The notes: generated by a model not told the origin, from the letters alone. Counted from the stretch's first letter, positions 46,310 through 58,902 are shown. The stretch: 64,000 nt of DNA from Phaeosaccion multiseriatum (GCA_965112735.1 CBCOSG010000001.1:62001-126000); one strand, 5' to 3'. A program made the numbers and translations.

Positions 46310-48356
46310 TTTTTTATTTCCAAGAAATAAACAAGGGGGATGTGGTCTATAAAGCTTTATTTTAATTTTATGATTTAGATTCTTGTGGATAAATAAATTT
46401 CCCCGGTTCCCGGACCAGCCAGTATGTAGGGCCCATTTGCAAATTACACTCCAGATCCTACAGGGTTGGGGTTTCGTGCTAAAGATGGGACTCGCATTTG
46501 GTAGCCCTCTCATATGAGAAAACACAATCTAATGTAAGGAACAGGTTTTTTCGAGCACTTACAGAGTTTTGGTTCAGTACAAAGGATTGGTTTAATTACG
46601 AGAGCAGACTTTTGGCTTTTTTAAGTGTACCTCTTTTTTTCCTCTTTTTTGTTCGGGTCTGTTCCCTAAAAACTTAATCAAAAAGAAAAAGATTGATTAA
46701 AGATGTCCATCAATGAGTTTGTTAACTCATTTCTATTAGACGGAAAGAGCAATTTTTCCTCATATTTAACTAAGAGATCATAACCAAATCAAGGAAATTT
46801 TATACTTTAACTAGCGCATGATTGGGATGCTGAGTCTAGTTACCAAAGTCTCAGCTGCCTAATAACCAACATTATAGCCTCCATTTGAGATGAAGTAAAG
46901 TGCTTTATACTTTTAGAACTAATAAACTTTATTTTATGGAACCGATAGAAAAGGTTCTCTTATATCTTTGGTCCAGAGAATAAACCTTCCGTCCACTAAA
47001 TGTTTCACTGTCAATCTAACCTTCTCTTCGGTGCCTTTTAAAAAATATTTAGTCTCTAGGCGTAAAATGGGGTTAAGGCTCAATGAAAATCAAACACTGC
47101 AAAGGATTTTTTAAACAATCGGTTTCTAATTGACGAAAGACATAGTTTTCTTTCTCAATCTTTGGTCTTCCACACTTCTATTTATCTCAATTTCGACCAA
47201 GTCTGCTATCTTAAGAGTCCCCTCTTTCTTAACTAGACTTCACTCCAAGTCTGACTTGATTCTATGGTGTGGTCTAAGTCTTGCAGGCAATCTTATTCTA
47301 CTAATTTAGGGAAAATTATTATTTCTCAAGTATCTTTAGGGGTTAAATTAAGCTAAGCTTCGGCCAGAAGCTGACTAACTAAGAAAAGACTTGAGCTTAC
47401 AAAAAAAGAACAGACCAAATAGTTCTAAACTGTGTTGATGAAATACTTTGTTTATTTTCCTGTATTTGATGAAAACTTAAAAGAACTTTAGCTTGTCTAT
47501 TGGTAAAGCTTTATTTATCCGCATTTGAGTGACGGTTTTAAGGGCTGTAAAAAGCTTAAATAAGGGGTCAAAACTTGAGTTAGAGTAGATTAATGCTAAA
47601 ACTTAATAAGTGAGGCATTTTGATCAAATAAGTCCTTCCTATCCTTGCATTAGGCTTCTGGGTGATAATACAATAGGTCAGTAGGAATCAAGAAGTACAC
47701 CAATATACTTAAACTTTGGCAAGACTAACAAACATAGTTTTTATTTTTTTTTTTTTAGGATCGTGTAGATCAAAAAAATTAGGTTTTTTAGTAAAGAATT
47801 AAAGTTTTGAAGCTTTTGTACTTTCGGTGTCTATTTTGCATCGAAGTCGACTTTTGGTTTCTATGGGAACAGTTTGTTGATCAAAAGCTCTCCTGTCTTT
47901 TCTCCTTAAATTTAGCCTGTAAATCGACGAAACTGACAAAGACATTTTAATTCATCTTTTGATTTTATATAGAAAGCTTAAATAGAATTTTCTTCTTGGC
48001 TGTGGACAAGCCTTCTGAAGCCAAATATCTGCCTTTGTGCTTGTAGTGGGAAGAATCTTTCTAATCGATATGTTTTGTCTTATATTTAAAGCGTTTTAGC
48101 CACCCAGACAAGGGAATTCTAGAATAGATTTTTTTTGTGGTATTCATTTTTTTTATTATCAACGGACAACCAAAACTTTCTTTAATTTTTTAGATCAAAG
48201 ACTTTTCTCAGAACTTTTGTTTTAGTTTCCCGCCAAAACTTTTTTTTTCTTTGTTCAAAAGCAAAAAACTGGGTTGTCACCAAAGGAAAGACGAGAACTG
48301 AAATCCAAAAATACCCATGCAACAATGACAAAAAGACAGAAAAAAACCTACACACA
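46310..48356. other. About 2 kb gene-poor region upstream of rns, second copy
   Basis: Mirror of 21533-23572. Homopolymers differ most here, for example a T13 tract near 47745 against A9 in the left arm. The doubtful 48-codon ORF is kept at 47799-47945, and the orf158-like relic at about 46537-46722. No gene recognised. Confidence 0.55.
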
Positions 48357-48437
48357 GGAGGGGATAGGATTCGAACCTATGAAGGAAGTTCCATCAGATT
48401 TACAGTCTGACACCATTAACCACTCGGTCACCTCTCC
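48357..48437 (-). tRNA. trnY(gua): tRNA-Tyr(GUA), second copy
   Basis: Mirror of 21452-21532, same stems. Confidence 0.92.
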
Positions 48438-48445
48438 TTTAAACT

Positions 48446-48519
48446 TAGATTTGGTAAGACTTGAACTTACATCCCTCGGGACCGAAATCCGACACTCTAT
48501 CCAATTGAGCTACAAATCT
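48446..48519 (-). tRNA. trnR(ucg): tRNA-Arg(UCG), second copy
   Basis: Mirror of 21370-21443, same stems. Confidence 0.87.
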
Positions 48520-48615
48520 GGGGGGCCTCTAGGTGGAAATCACAACACAACATAGTGTATTGTAGTTTCCTCCTAAATGCCACGGACTCTTTTCAGGCAG
48601 GCATCACCTGTTTTG

Positions 48616-48635
48616 TGGCCCCTATAAAGGGGCCA
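48616..48635. repeat. GC hairpin, second copy
   Basis: Mirror of 21254-21273 (TGGCCCC-loop-GGGGCCA). Confidence 0.45.
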
Positions 48636-48786
48636 ATACAGAACAACATGGCTTTTATAAAGTCTTACTTATAATATTTACAATTAGTCATCTACCTATG
48701 AAAACTATGAAAATGGCCACATGAAGAGCCGTAGAACTAAGTTTATCTCTAAAATCAGGACTACCAACTTACTAAGATGTTATGAA

Positions 48787-49227
48787 CTACCAAAAACTAC
48801 TTTTGAATTGCCACCAGATGTGAATTTTAGGTTGGTTATAGACCATGGAATACAATGACGCAAAATTCAAAAGGCTTTTCTCAGAAGGTAGACTTAAACG
48901 AGATTCAATTTTAGTTTCCACCTGAGGAAGAATATCCACCTGCATAAGTACCCAAAATCCGTAGCCCTCCTTTTTGTTAACCCAACCTCCTAAATGACAT
49001 CTACCTGGATTAACGGATCTAGGACCCAAAATCTTCGGCTTAGTTCCATGCACCACATCCATAAATACCAATGAACAAAGGCTAGGCGAGTTTTCTCCGC
49101 AAGGGCTCCTCCCTCCTACAAGCCTAGGTAAAGGAAGGTGAGTGTTTTTCTTATTTACACTAGCTAGGTCAATACTCTGGGTCAATAATTGGCAGTGAAC
49201 GTCTTTTCTTAAAGAAATCAATTGCAT
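48787..49227 (-). CDS. rpl5: Probable rpl5, second copy
   Basis: Mirror of 20665-21102 with one extra codon (LVGGRSPCG in place of LVGGSPCG), a 3-base difference that keeps the frame. Confidence 0.62.
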   Translation of the reverse strand: MQLISLRKDVHCQLLTQSIDLASVNKKNTHLPLPRLVGGRSPCGENSPSLCSLVFMDVVHGTKPKILGPRSVNPGRCHLGGWVNKKEGYGFWVLMQVDILPQVETKIESRLSLPSEKSLLNFASLYSMVYNQPKIHIWWQFKSSFW

Positions 49228-49607
49228 TACACCCATATAGGAGCCATACTGGCCACCTTCATAAATTTACGCTTTCTTAGTTCTATTGGAAGTGGATAAA
49301 ACACTCTACTACCTAGTACTTTCTGATTTTTGGTAAAGCACAGTACCCGATTGTGACCAAAACGCAGGTTCAATCCATTTTTACGTCTTTGAATAGCACG
49401 AGTGTGTAAAATAAATCCTCGAAGTTTATCTCCCTTCCGTAAGCCATAACGCTGAGTAGCCTTTGACTTGAGTCGGCGAATTGACACAAGAAGATCTTGA
49501 CCGAATTTAGCTTGACCTCCTCGTGGATAAGGTTTTATTTTGATACTTCGAAGCCTTTGGACCCCGGAATTATCTCCGAGGCGAAACATGGTTTGGGTTT
49601 GAATCAT
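49227..49607 (-). CDS. rpl14: rpl14, second copy
   Basis: Mirror of 20285-20665, identical 126-residue product. Confidence 0.95.
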   Translation of the reverse strand: MIQTQTMFRLGDNSGVQRLRSIKIKPYPRGGQAKFGQDLLVSIRRLKSKATQRYGLRKGDKLRGFILHTRAIQRRKNGLNLRFGHNRVLCFTKNQKVLGSRVFYPLPIELRKRKFMKVASMAPIWV

Positions 49608-49705
49608 AAGGTTTTTGTTTTATTTAAGCAGTAGGCAGATTGGGAAACATAAGCTCTTACTAGTCCTTCTTCTTTAGTAAAATTTATAAAAAGTCTACAG
49701 GACTC

Positions 49706-50240
49706 TTACTCTTTCCTCTCCCGTGGAGGGTCAATGTAGAAGCATACAGCCAACAATCCCAAGATACCCAAAGCCCCAAGATAGGGTTCATAGGGGTACA
49801 TCTCCGAGATTGGTATGAGGTGGTAGACATGAGAAAAATTGCTTGCATCCATAATAGGCGCAAACCTCTCCAAATAAGTACACTAAAATATAGTGTGTGA
49901 ACCAAAAGAGGGAAAATGTTACTTTGGAAAGGGGGGCTTAATCCCTGAAACTTTCCAAAGTTTACTGTTACCCCGGAATCTTGTTTGACCCTGTGGTCAA
50001 AAAAGAAGAGTCCTATAGCGCAAAGCACGATAAGACCGGTAACTCCCCCGATTATCGGCGAGGGAAAAACTTTTCTTTCCCTTTAAAAAAGTTTAGTAAG
50101 GATCCCACTTCAAGAAGGGATGATAATACTGCCATCGTAAATAGAATACAAGTGAAATAAGCAAAAAGGAATAGGTCCACCTTTTCTAAGAAGCTTCTAT
50201 TCTTAAAGAAGGGTCTAATAAATTTTTTTTTAGTGCCCAT
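49706..50240 (-). pseudogene. orf176, second copy, frameshifted
   Basis: Mirror of 19656-20186. Extra bases in homopolymers (for example near 50074-50090 and 49930) split the frame into pieces. The start MGTKKKFI and the membrane segments are recognisable. Confidence 0.55.
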
Positions 50241-50311
50241 AGGACGTATAAATTTTCTCTATTTTGACTCGGGGAGGTATTCTTTTTCTTTTTGCTTACT
50301 TTCCCTATTTA
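50216..50311 (-). repeat. nad11-type leader before orf176, second copy
   Basis: Mirror of 19586-19680, with an extra G in the ACTCGGGGAGG stretch. Confidence 0.65.
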
Positions 50312-50376
50312 CTTTCGTAATTGAATGATTTGAACAGTACGCTAAATCGCGTAAAGGTTCTCATTATTAATTTAAC

Positions 50377-51552
50377 CTATCTTAGATTTTTATCAAGCAG
50401 TTGATTTTGCAAGTAAGAACTTAAACCGAAACCTAGCAGAACTACCACAAAGTAAGCAATTAGTAAAAAAGGACCTACGTATTTAGAAATATCGTCTAAG
50501 GTTTCCTGTCCTTCCCAACCTAAAAGAAGAAAAAGAATTACCGTCCAGAAGAATACAAGTTGATGCAGGGGCTGAAAACTCCCACTTCGAATTCGTCCCT
50601 GGTGAAAAGAAGGAAGAAGAAACAAAACACCAATACTTGCACCCATTGCTAAAATTCCACCTACTTTATGAGGAATAGAGCGAAGAACTGCATAAAAGGG
50701 CAAAAAGTACCATTCCGGTACAAGATGGAGAGGAGTTTTGATAGAATCCGCCATAATATAATTATCAGGATGGCCTAGAAAGATTGGGAAAAAAAACACG
50801 AAAAGGGCAAAAACAAACAAAAACACAGAAATACTGAATAGATCTTTGGTGTAAAAAGTAAGGATAAAAACGGATACCGTCTACCTTACTAGATACTCCC
50901 AAAGGATTATTTGACCCATTTTGATGTAGAAAGCTTAAATGTACGAATACTGCTGCGGCAATTAAAAAAGGCAGCACAAAGTGCAGACTAAAAAAACGCA
51001 CAAGGGTGGCATTACCAATAGAGTAGCCTCCCCCACAGCCACTTTACAATAGTCTTTCCAAAAAAAGGTACGGCGGAAAAACATACTTGTAATCACAGTT
51101 ACTCCCCAAAAGCTCATCTGACCCCAAGGTAATACATAACCCATGAATGCAGTGGCCATCATTAAAATAAAGATGGCCAAACCTGAAAACCATAAGGCTT
51201 TTCGAGGTCGAGTATATGAAGTATAATATAGACCTCGAAAAATGTGGAGGTATACTACAATAAAGAAAAAAGATGCGCCATTAGCGTGCATATAACGCAC
51301 CAACCACCCATTGGAGATACTTCTCATGAAGAATTCAATGCTAGAAAAGGCCAAATCTACATTAGGAGTATAATGCATGGCCAGAAAAATACCTGTAATC
51401 ATTTGAATTCCAAGGCAAATTCCTGCACTTACACCAAAACTCCAGGCATAGGTTAGATTAACCGGAGTAGGATAATCCACGATATGAGAATTTATTATTT
51501 GTACTATATTTTGCCGTCTCCAGGCAACACTCCATTGTCTAATTAGATTCAC
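50377..51552 (-). pseudogene. cob: cob, second copy, several frameshifts
   Basis: Mirror of 18348-19520. At least four 1-base insertions are visible: A5 for A4 near 51075, C5 for C4 near 51031, A5 for A4 near 50860 and A3 for A2 near 50780. All are in homopolymers and none is in the left copy, which is open over 390 codons. This is probably consensus error, not a true pseudogene. Confidence 0.8.
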
Positions 51553-51599
51553 GTTTTAATTTTTTATAGTTTTTAACACCAAGACTAGCTTATTTTCAT

Positions 51600-51670
51600 T
51601 GCGGCCAAGGAGATTTGAACTCCTAGCTCCTGCTTGGAAGGCAGAGGATTTACCATTAATCTATAGCCGC
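51600..51670 (-). tRNA. trnG(ucc): tRNA-Gly(UCC), second copy
   Basis: Mirror of 18230-18300, same stems. Confidence 0.91.
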
Positions 51671-51703
51671 TTAGTGGCAGGCAAATTCTATTATAAATTT
51701 TAT

Positions 51704-52438
51704 CTAGTGTAAGTGTCGATAGAATTTCTTTAACTTGTGAAAATCTACAGGAAAGGGATAGACTACATGAAGACGATCATCACACAAATGGAGATGTCGG
51801 TAATAGAGAGAAAACTGAGGTTTGGTAATTTCTTCATTTTGTTTACTATTCCCCAATCGATAAGCCAAAGGATAAGTTTTTGACGGCATCAACCAGGTTA
51901 AAATTTCTATGTGCTTTGCTTCTTTAGAGGTACACAAGTAGACTTGATAAGCTCTTCCCTCAATTTGTATGACCTGCCCTAATGCTGTAGAAGTTTTATG
52001 AGTTGCCTTCCGAGCATAATAGACAGGAAAGTCAAATCCCAGATTGGTCACTTTCTTGTGACGAATCCATCCTTGAATGCTCCGGCATTGGCGGCCTAAA
52101 CCCCAACGGTACAAACAAGCTTGAGTGGCATTTTCTAAACCATAAATTTTCAAGGAACTCATGGCTTTTTTCATCCAAGCATGAGACAGACCTCCATAAA
52201 AAAAACCTAAATTTTGTTTGAGATGTAATCTTTCTCGATACTGTGCCTTTTTAAATTTGTAGGCAGAGAAAGACAATTTTAAAGAGGCACACTGAAAAAA
52301 TCGATGTCTTGGTTTTCGGGGTTTCCAGGGTTGGCGCCAATCTCTCCAAGTTTTTTTTTGTAGAATTTTGGTATCTGAACCAAAAAGAGTACGTAAGCGT
52401 AACATTTGCTTGTATAAAGGTCGAGATTGGTATTTCAT
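51704..52438 (-). CDS. rps4: rps4, second copy
   Basis: Mirror of 17462-18196, identical 244-residue product. Confidence 0.84.
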   Translation of the reverse strand: MKYQSRPLYKQMLRLRTLFGSDTKILQKKTWRDWRQPWKPRKPRHRFFQCASLKLSFSAYKFKKAQYRERLHLKQNLGFFYGGLSHAWMKKAMSSLKIYGLENATQACLYRWGLGRQCRSIQGWIRHKKVTNLGFDFPVYYARKATHKTSTALGQVIQIEGRAYQVYLCTSKEAKHIEILTWLMPSKTYPLAYRLGNSKQNEEITKPQFSLYYRHLHLCDDRLHVVYPFPVDFHKLKKFYRHLH

Positions 52439-52586
52439 AAAGGTTAAAAAAAGTTTTGCGAATTCAAAAGATTAATAGTAGGAATAGGAAGAAAAATTGT
52501 GAAGGTATTTAGTTTAAGCCAAAGGCAGGAAAAGTTTTTGGTCTTCAGTCCCTTTTTCGGAGTCTTCATCAATTTTTGTTTTATCT

Positions 52587-53321
52587 TCACTTATTTTTTT
52601 TTTCTCTCCTGATTAGTATTTTTACTAGTTTTATTTTAGCACTAGATAAAGAAGGATAAGCTCTTTGGGGAAAGAAGTTTTCGGGCCCCTCTTCTTTGGG
52701 GGGTATTTGTTTTCCACTGAAAGAAAGAATAAATGGCAGATCTTCGCCAATTTTTTCTCTTTTCTTTCGTATAAGTAAAGACCGCCAAGCTTCAATGTAC
52801 CAGCAAACTTGAGGACCTGTGCTAAAAGTATAAGGGATTGAATAATCAACACCTAAACTTTCCTGTCGAATATCCATAAATTGGAGTAAAGGGATATCTG
52901 CTTTCAAACATTCTTGAAGAATGCCTAAATCCGGGTCGGCGTCATGCAGAACTACTAAAGAATAAGTATGGGAACGGGCCGAAAAATGAGCATTAATGCT
53001 TCCATGTAACCAAGTATCTTTGTCTACGTAGTCGTGGCCGTATAAGGATACTAAACGTTCCCAATAATTTTCAAAGCCTGAAGGGCATTCTACAAAAAGG
53101 ATGCGGCCTCTTGCTCGAAGAATATGGTCTATGAAGCTAAAATGATGAGAGAGTCGATCTAAACTATGTTTTAAATTTAGCACCCATAAAGCATTTCGAC
53201 GACCGTATAAGAAGGTTTTTGCCCAATTTCCTTTGGACGCATAAAAACTAAGATACATTTTCCAATGAAGGAAAGCTCTACATACTTCCATATTTTTTAC
53301 CGAGGTGTCTGCTAGTCGCAT
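52587..53321 (-). CDS. rps2: rps2, second copy with altered C-terminal stretch
   Basis: Mirror of 16579-17313. The A-run is one base shorter near 52757 and another is one longer near 52667, so about 30 residues (KIGEDLPFILSFSGKQIPPK...) are read in a different frame before returning to RAYPSLSSAKIK. The conserved S2 domain upstream is identical. Confidence 0.8.
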   Translation of the reverse strand: MRLADTSVKNMEVCRAFLHWKMYLSFYASKGNWAKTFLYGRRNALWVLNLKHSLDRLSHHFSFIDHILRARGRILFVECPSGFENYWERLVSLYGHDYVDKDTWLHGSINAHFSARSHTYSLVVLHDADPDLGILQECLKADIPLLQFMDIRQESLGVDYSIPYTFSTGPQVCWYIEAWRSLLIRKKREKIGEDLPFILSFSGKQIPPKEEGPENFFPQRAYPSLSSAKIKLVKILIRREKKNK

Positions 53322-53339
53322 CAAAGTAAAAGATTTTCT

Positions 53340-54461
53340 CTATTTTCGGGATACCCACCTATTTTGACTTCTCGACTTTGGCATTTTTTCTCTCCACTGG
53401 GAATACTTATGCATACGAGTAGTATCCTTCTTAGGTTTCCAAACTGATTTTTCAAAACCTGAGAAAGAAAAACGCGGCGTTGTCCGAGAGACGTAGTTAA
53501 TCCATACTCTCACTTCTACTTGACCATTTTTGGTAAAGGCTATACTATTGTCATAAAGTATATTAGCTCGAGTACTTGTAAGTCCCAACTTGCCCACTGA
53601 ATAAACCCTTTTTTAAGTTAAACTTACGATCACGTCGATTTAAACGTCCGTTGATCTGTATACATAAACCCGCTACCAATCGAGAAGACTTTTCCCAATA
53701 AAAATTTAGAATTTCTGTAAGGAAATTTAGAAACCATTTCATTTTTCTGCGGTCTCGATAGTTCGTCTGAACTTGATGCTTAATAAAATGAGAAAGAAGC
53801 GAAGGCTTCCCCGGCGCACGAAACAAAAAAGAAAAAACTTGAATACTGGATCGAAAAAAGAGGCACGTTTGTAGTAGGGAAAGCGTTTCCGCCCCCCTTG
53901 ACCACCCCTTCGGAGAGGCAAACAGGAATAAGAAAGACGTAAAGTTACGTATTTTGTTTTAGCATACTCTGCTAAAAGAGGCAAAAGATTAGCACCGAAA
54001 GCAGGAAGAATCCCCTGCTGAACATTGACCGTTCGTCTATACACATAAGATGAGGTATACATCGCCCGTCGACGAATTAAACGCCAATACTGGGTAATAG
54101 ATTTGCACTGAGGGCTGACCCACTGAGTGTAATCAATTTTACTAAGTCCAGCCATTGGCGGGAATCGAAAATATTTGTTGTCAGAAAAAGTATCCTTCAG
54201 GACTCGTCTTCGACCGGAATTGAAGACCCAAGTCTTCACTCGTTTTTTTTGCCAATTTGCTCTAGTAAACCATATGATAACGTGGGCTTTCCAATAAAGT
54301 TGATTTCCCTGTCGACGAAGATCTGAAGTTTGAAGACAAAAATGCCGGTCCGCTATCAGAGCCTGAAGTGCAGTTTGAATTTGAGTATCTTCGTAAGCTA
54401 AAGATGAGGAGGCTGAACTCCAGGTACAGGGAGGCCGCGAAGATGACATCGTAGATAACAT
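53340..54461 (-). pseudogene. rps3: rps3, second copy, frameshifted
   Basis: Mirror of 15439-16560, broken into three frames by 1-base changes near 53845 (shorter T run in the SFLFRAP region) and 53611 (run in the FNLKRV region). The left copy is open throughout. Confidence 0.8.
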
Positions 54462-54516
54462 AAAAAACTTGATTTTTTACAGATATGGGTTTTTAAACAT
54501 GCACAGACAGTTTTTT

Positions 54517-54789
54517 TTACTTTTTAGACTTCTTTCTTTTTTTTTTAAACTCATACTTTGCCCGAGTTACCGAAAATTCCCCTAGCTTATGGCCAATCAT
54601 TTTTGCCTCGATCTTAAGACGTTGAAACTTTTTCCCGTTATATATAAGAAACATTTTATGTACGAAATTAGGAAGAACTGTGGATGAGCGTGAAGTAGTA
54701 GAAATTTTTTCTTGGGTTTTATATAAGGGTAAACGCCGCAAAATATTAAAGTCTACGTAAGGTAATTTCCATTTTGATCTCTTACTCAT
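54517..54789 (-). CDS. rps19: rps19, second copy
   Basis: Mirror of 15111-15383, identical 90-residue product. Confidence 0.94.
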   Translation of the reverse strand: MSKRSKWKLPYVDFNILRRLPLYKTQEKISTTSRSSTVLPNFVHKMFLIYNGKKFQRLKIEAKMIGHKLGEFSVTRAKYEFKKKRKKSKK

Positions 54790-55626
54790 TGTAAATATGT
54801 AACTTCCTATTACGCTTTTTTTGTCGGCTTAGGGTAGGCTGACCTTTGGTAGGTTTCCCCAAGGAGTTACAGAGGGTCGCCCTCCTGAAGTCTTTCCTTC
54901 TCCACCCCCATGGGGATGATCTACAGGATTCATAGCTACACCCCGCACCGTAGGACGTATGCCTACATACCGGTTTCGTCCTGCTTTCCCTAACACTCTC
55001 AAAAACCAGGTCTGATTTCCTACTTTTCCTAAGGAGGCAGAAGCTTTAACCGAAGAAAATACTTCATATTTTCCAGATTTGAGTTTCACTAGGGTTTGTT
55101 TTGCGTTTTTCTGTATCAACAGTCCGTAAGCTCCAGCTGCCTTAAGATATTGACTTGGTTTACCAGTACGGACACACAAATTGTGTATACTAAATCCCTG
55201 AGGAATTTGATAAAGGGGAAAATGATTCCCCATTTGAGTTTCTCCTAAATTTGGCCCATAGATAGAGTGTCCCTGAGATAGACCTTCTACTCCGAGGATA
55301 TAGGTATGAGAGCACCCTTTACTTATCTTGGTGTGGCCTTCATTCAAGTCCGGTATAAAAACCCGATGCCCAAAAGAAGAATGTCTCGGTAGATGCTCCC
55401 GATCCAAACATAAGCCTATACCTCGACTTATGAAACTTAAAGATCGGAGCTTCCTTTTATGTCCTCCTCCTCGGTGCCAATTACAGACTCTTCCTTGATG
55501 ATTTCGTCCTGTTGAAGCGTGAACACCTTTAGACAAGCCTTTAATACTTTTTTGTTTTGACAAGGGAAGGACATGCGCAGGTCGCCATTGTCTTCCACCA
55601 GATGTGTTCCACTTCGATTTTATCAT
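54782..55626 (-). pseudogene. rpl2: rpl2, second copy, frameshift near the C-terminus
   Basis: Mirror of 14273-15118. One G is missing in the GGGGG run near 54858, so the frame ends GNLPKVSLP in place of GKPTKGQPTLSR. The rest is identical to the left copy. Confidence 0.88.
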
Positions 55627-55641
55627 AGGAATTCTAGTTTT

Positions 55642-56838
55642 TTATCGATCAATCTCACCAAATACAATATCCTGAGTACCGATTACTGTAACCACGTCTG
55701 CAATCATATGATTTTTGCACATAAAATCCAAACTTTGCAGATGAGCAAACCCTGGTGCCTTGATTTTGCAGCGGTAAGGCTTACTACTTCCATCTGAAAT
55801 CAAATAGACACCAAATTCGCCTTTAGGGGCTTCAGTAGCCGTATAAGTTTGACCTAAAGGCACTTCAAAACCCTCTGTACATAGTTTAAAATGGTGAATA
55901 ACCGCCTCCATAGAATGCTTTAAATCAGCACGGCTAGGAAGATTCATTTTTCCATCTTGGGTCTTTACCGGTCCAGCAGGCAATCTATTTAAGCACTGAT
56001 AAATAAGACTTAAGCTCTGACGCATTTCTTCCATACGTAAAAGGTACCGGTCATAACAGTCACCGTTTTTTCCTAGCGGAACTTCAAAACTTAAGTCATT
56101 GTAAACCTCATAAGGTTGAGTCTTACGTAAATCCCAATCGACCCCACATCCTCGAAGCATAACTCCCGAGTATCCCCAAGTTTCCGCTTCTTGAGCGGAG
56201 ATTCGTCCTACGTTCACTAAACGTTGTTTCCAAATCCGGTTCGTGGTCAACATTTCCTCCATCTCATCGATACGAAGACTGAACTGCTGAGCAAAAACAT
56301 AGATGTCATCTAAAAGTCCTTGAGGTAGGTCTTGGCTTACGCCTCCGGGCCGAACGTAAGCTGCATGCATACGGGCTCCGCAAACCCGATCATAAAATTC
56401 CATAAGTTTTTCTCGTTCTTCGAATCCCCAAAGAAAAGGGGTCATTGCCCCTACATCCATTGCGTGACAGCCTACGGCCAAAAGATGATTAAGAATACGG
56501 GTAATTTCTCCAAATAGAACTCGGATATACTGAGCCCTAGAAGGAACCTGCGTATGAAATAAGTTTTCTACGGCTAAAGAATAGGTATGCTCTTGGCACA
56601 TCATCGAAACATAATCCAGACGATCCAAATAAGGCAAAGCTTGCAGATAAGTTTTATACTCAATAAGCTTTTCTGTGCCTCGGTGAAGGAGCCCAATATG
56701 AGGATCAGCGTGCTGAAGGCTTTCTCCTTTCAGCTCTAAAACTAAACGAAGTACTCCGTGGGCAGCCGGGTGCTGGGGCCCAAAATTAATGCTAAAGTTC
56801 ATTACTTTACGTCCTAGCTCACTTTTTTTTAAATTCAT
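55642..56838 (-). CDS. nad7: nad7, second copy
   Basis: Mirror of 13061-14257, identical product. Confidence 0.94.
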   Translation of the reverse strand: MNLKKSELGRKVMNFSINFGPQHPAAHGVLRLVLELKGESLQHADPHIGLLHRGTEKLIEYKTYLQALPYLDRLDYVSMMCQEHTYSLAVENLFHTQVPSRAQYIRVLFGEITRILNHLLAVGCHAMDVGAMTPFLWGFEEREKLMEFYDRVCGARMHAAYVRPGGVSQDLPQGLLDDIYVFAQQFSLRIDEMEEMLTTNRIWKQRLVNVGRISAQEAETWGYSGVMLRGCGVDWDLRKTQPYEVYNDLSFEVPLGKNGDCYDRYLLRMEEMRQSLSLIYQCLNRLPAGPVKTQDGKMNLPSRADLKHSMEAVIHHFKLCTEGFEVPLGQTYTATEAPKGEFGVYLISDGSSKPYRCKIKAPGFAHLQSLDFMCKNHMIADVVTVIGTQDIVFGEIDR

Positions 56839-56890
56839 ACTTTTTTGGAAATCGAGTTTTTTATAAGACTTTTGTATTTTATTAGTTAAC

Positions 56891-57193
56891 GTGTGGATTT
56901 CCCCCGTATTTGTTTTAAGTACTTTACTCTTTAGTTTGGGTCTTTTGGGAATTTTAGTGAATCGCACTAACATTCTTATTCTTCTTATGTGTATTGAGAT
57001 GATTTTACTTTGTGTAAATCTTAATTTTATTTTATTCTCCGCCAGTCTTGATGATAGCCTAGGTCAAGTTTTCTCTCTTTTTATCATTGCGGTTTCCACA
57101 GGGGAATCAGCCCTTGGTCTAGGAATTCTCGTGGCCTATTACCGTGTTCGGGGCCACATTAGCATTCGAAAAGCTTATCTTCTACGGGGTTAG
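56891..57193 (+). CDS. nad4L: nad4L, second copy
   Basis: Mirror of 12706-13008, identical 100-residue product with a GTG start. Confidence 0.92.
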   Translation: MWISPVFVLSTLLFSLGLLGILVNRTNILILLMCIEMILLCVNLNFILFSASLDDSLGQVFSLFIIAVSTGESALGLGILVAYYRVRGHISIRKAYLLRG

Positions 57194-57260
57194 TTTGAAC
57201 AGCTAAAATTTGTTAAAGTTTTAATTTCAGGCGCAAAAGCTTATTTGATCGAGTCGTGAG

Positions 57261-57737
57261 CCTAACAAGCTTTACTCAATAAAAAAAGATTGATTGAAGA
57301 TCTCCACGAATGAGAAAAATAAAAAAAGGTTTCACTTCAAAAAGCCGAAAATTTCGTCCTATTATTAAATTAAGCTTTTGTAAGTCTTTGAAAAAAATCC
57401 TCTTTTCTACCGGAAGGTATTTCAGTATATGAGGGGAGTAAATATTTCCTTTTTGGTGAATTCCGAGAAGGACAAAGCCCTTCGCAGTTGAAAGGCTTTG
57501 AAGTTTGGTTAAAAACACTTCGAAACTTTGCTCCTTTTTTCCATAGATAACTAGATTCAGTCCAGGAATTTTCAGATCTAACTCGTCCTTAGTGCGATAA
57601 TACTCTAAGCCCCGATTTTTTAGTTCGACTAAACAATGTCTTTGTACCCCTACCCAAGGTTGATAAAAAGCGAAGGAATTTTGTTGTTGCAATATTTTGT
57701 GGATACGAAGAACTAATTCCATCGATTCTTTTTTCAT
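57261..57737 (-). pseudogene. orf158, second copy, frameshifted near the 3' end
   Basis: Mirror of 12161-12637. A poly-T of seven in place of eight (about 57325) shifts the frame, and the product ends after 153 residues with a different C-terminus. Confidence 0.45.
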
Positions 57738-57855
57738 ATTAAAATAGTAAACTATATCAATAAAAAACTTTGAAAAGTCGACTTTCGTTACTGCATATAA
57801 AGTTAAAAAGACCTAAGTTTCTTCCGTACTAACCCTATTTAAGTTTTAGTACTAT

Positions 57856-58467
57856 TTATAGCTTCGAAAATTGTTTTAAACCCAATACAACTTTGAACCT
57901 CGAATTACCAGGCAAAAATCGATAATTGTTGTGAATTCCCCGAACTTTGACTTTGGTAAACATACTAAGCTTGGTCTTAGACTTCCTTTTTTTACACCTA
58001 AAACATGTAAATTTGTATTGATGGCTCCATACCTCCAAAGTTTTTCTTTTCGAAAAATAGAGGAGCATAATCTCACTTCTAAATCAGGCTGAAAATAATA
58101 TTTTTTCTTTTTTTTTCATAGTACAAAAATAAAGAAGTCGTCCTTGGTAAATATAATAGTCCCAAGAGAAATCTTTTTCACTTTTTACTTTTGATCTATA
58201 CCCAAAAAAATTTGTATTTTGGCGGCTATCCTTACAAATTTCAGATAGACTGACACAAGAAGTATGTCCAAAATAAAATAATGGATTAGAAAGAAAAGTG
58301 TACACCCAAAATTTTCCACGTCCTAAGAATTTCGCACCGAACAAAACTTTGTTTACCCATCCAAGATCCAAATTTTTACTAGGAAGAGGATAAAAAATCA
58401 AAGATTGGCCGCACTGATGGTTTTCTTTCATCTGAGAGAAATCAAAATAGGTAGAATGTTTTTTCAT
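57856..58467 (-). pseudogene. orf203, second copy, frameshifted
   Basis: Mirror of 11431-12042. Homopolymer changes near 58113 and 57993 (the Lys-rich stretches) divide it into two or three frames. Confidence 0.5.
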
Positions 58468-58470
58468 GGA

Positions 58471-58854
58471 TTAAACAATTTTGGTGGCAACCCCAAGCTT
58501 AGTAGCTCCTCCTTGAAGAGCATACCGGCTTAAATTTTCAGAAATTCCCACAATTTCAAGGATAAGTTTTCCGGGAGACACCATCATTTCATAATGATCT
58601 ATTTTTCCTTTACCCTTACCCATACGAACTTCACAAGGTTTTTGGCTTCGCCCACGATCGGCGAAACCATGAATCACAATTTGCCCTTTACGTCTCAAGC
58701 GCCGATTTATATTTTGTCTGCAAGCTTCCATCTGTCTGGTACTAATTGTTCCCGTGCTTAAAGATTGTAGTGCAAATCTTCCTTTTTGCCCTCGAAAGAT
58801 AGAAAGAGAAGGAAGTTTAGGCTTGTGGGGTTTAAGAAATTTGGTAGAATACAT
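58471..58854 (-). CDS. rpl16: rpl16, second copy
   Basis: Mirror of 11044-11427, identical product. Confidence 0.93.
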   Translation of the reverse strand: MYSTKFLKPHKPKLPSLSIFRGQKGRFALQSLSTGTISTRQMEACRQNINRRLRRKGQIVIHGFADRGRSQKPCEVRMGKGKGKIDHYEMMVSPGKLILEIVGISENLSRYALQGGATKLGVATKIV

Positions 58855-58902
58855 AGAACTTTTATACAAAGACAAAGTCAAAATAGTAAAAATTAATTCT
58901 TT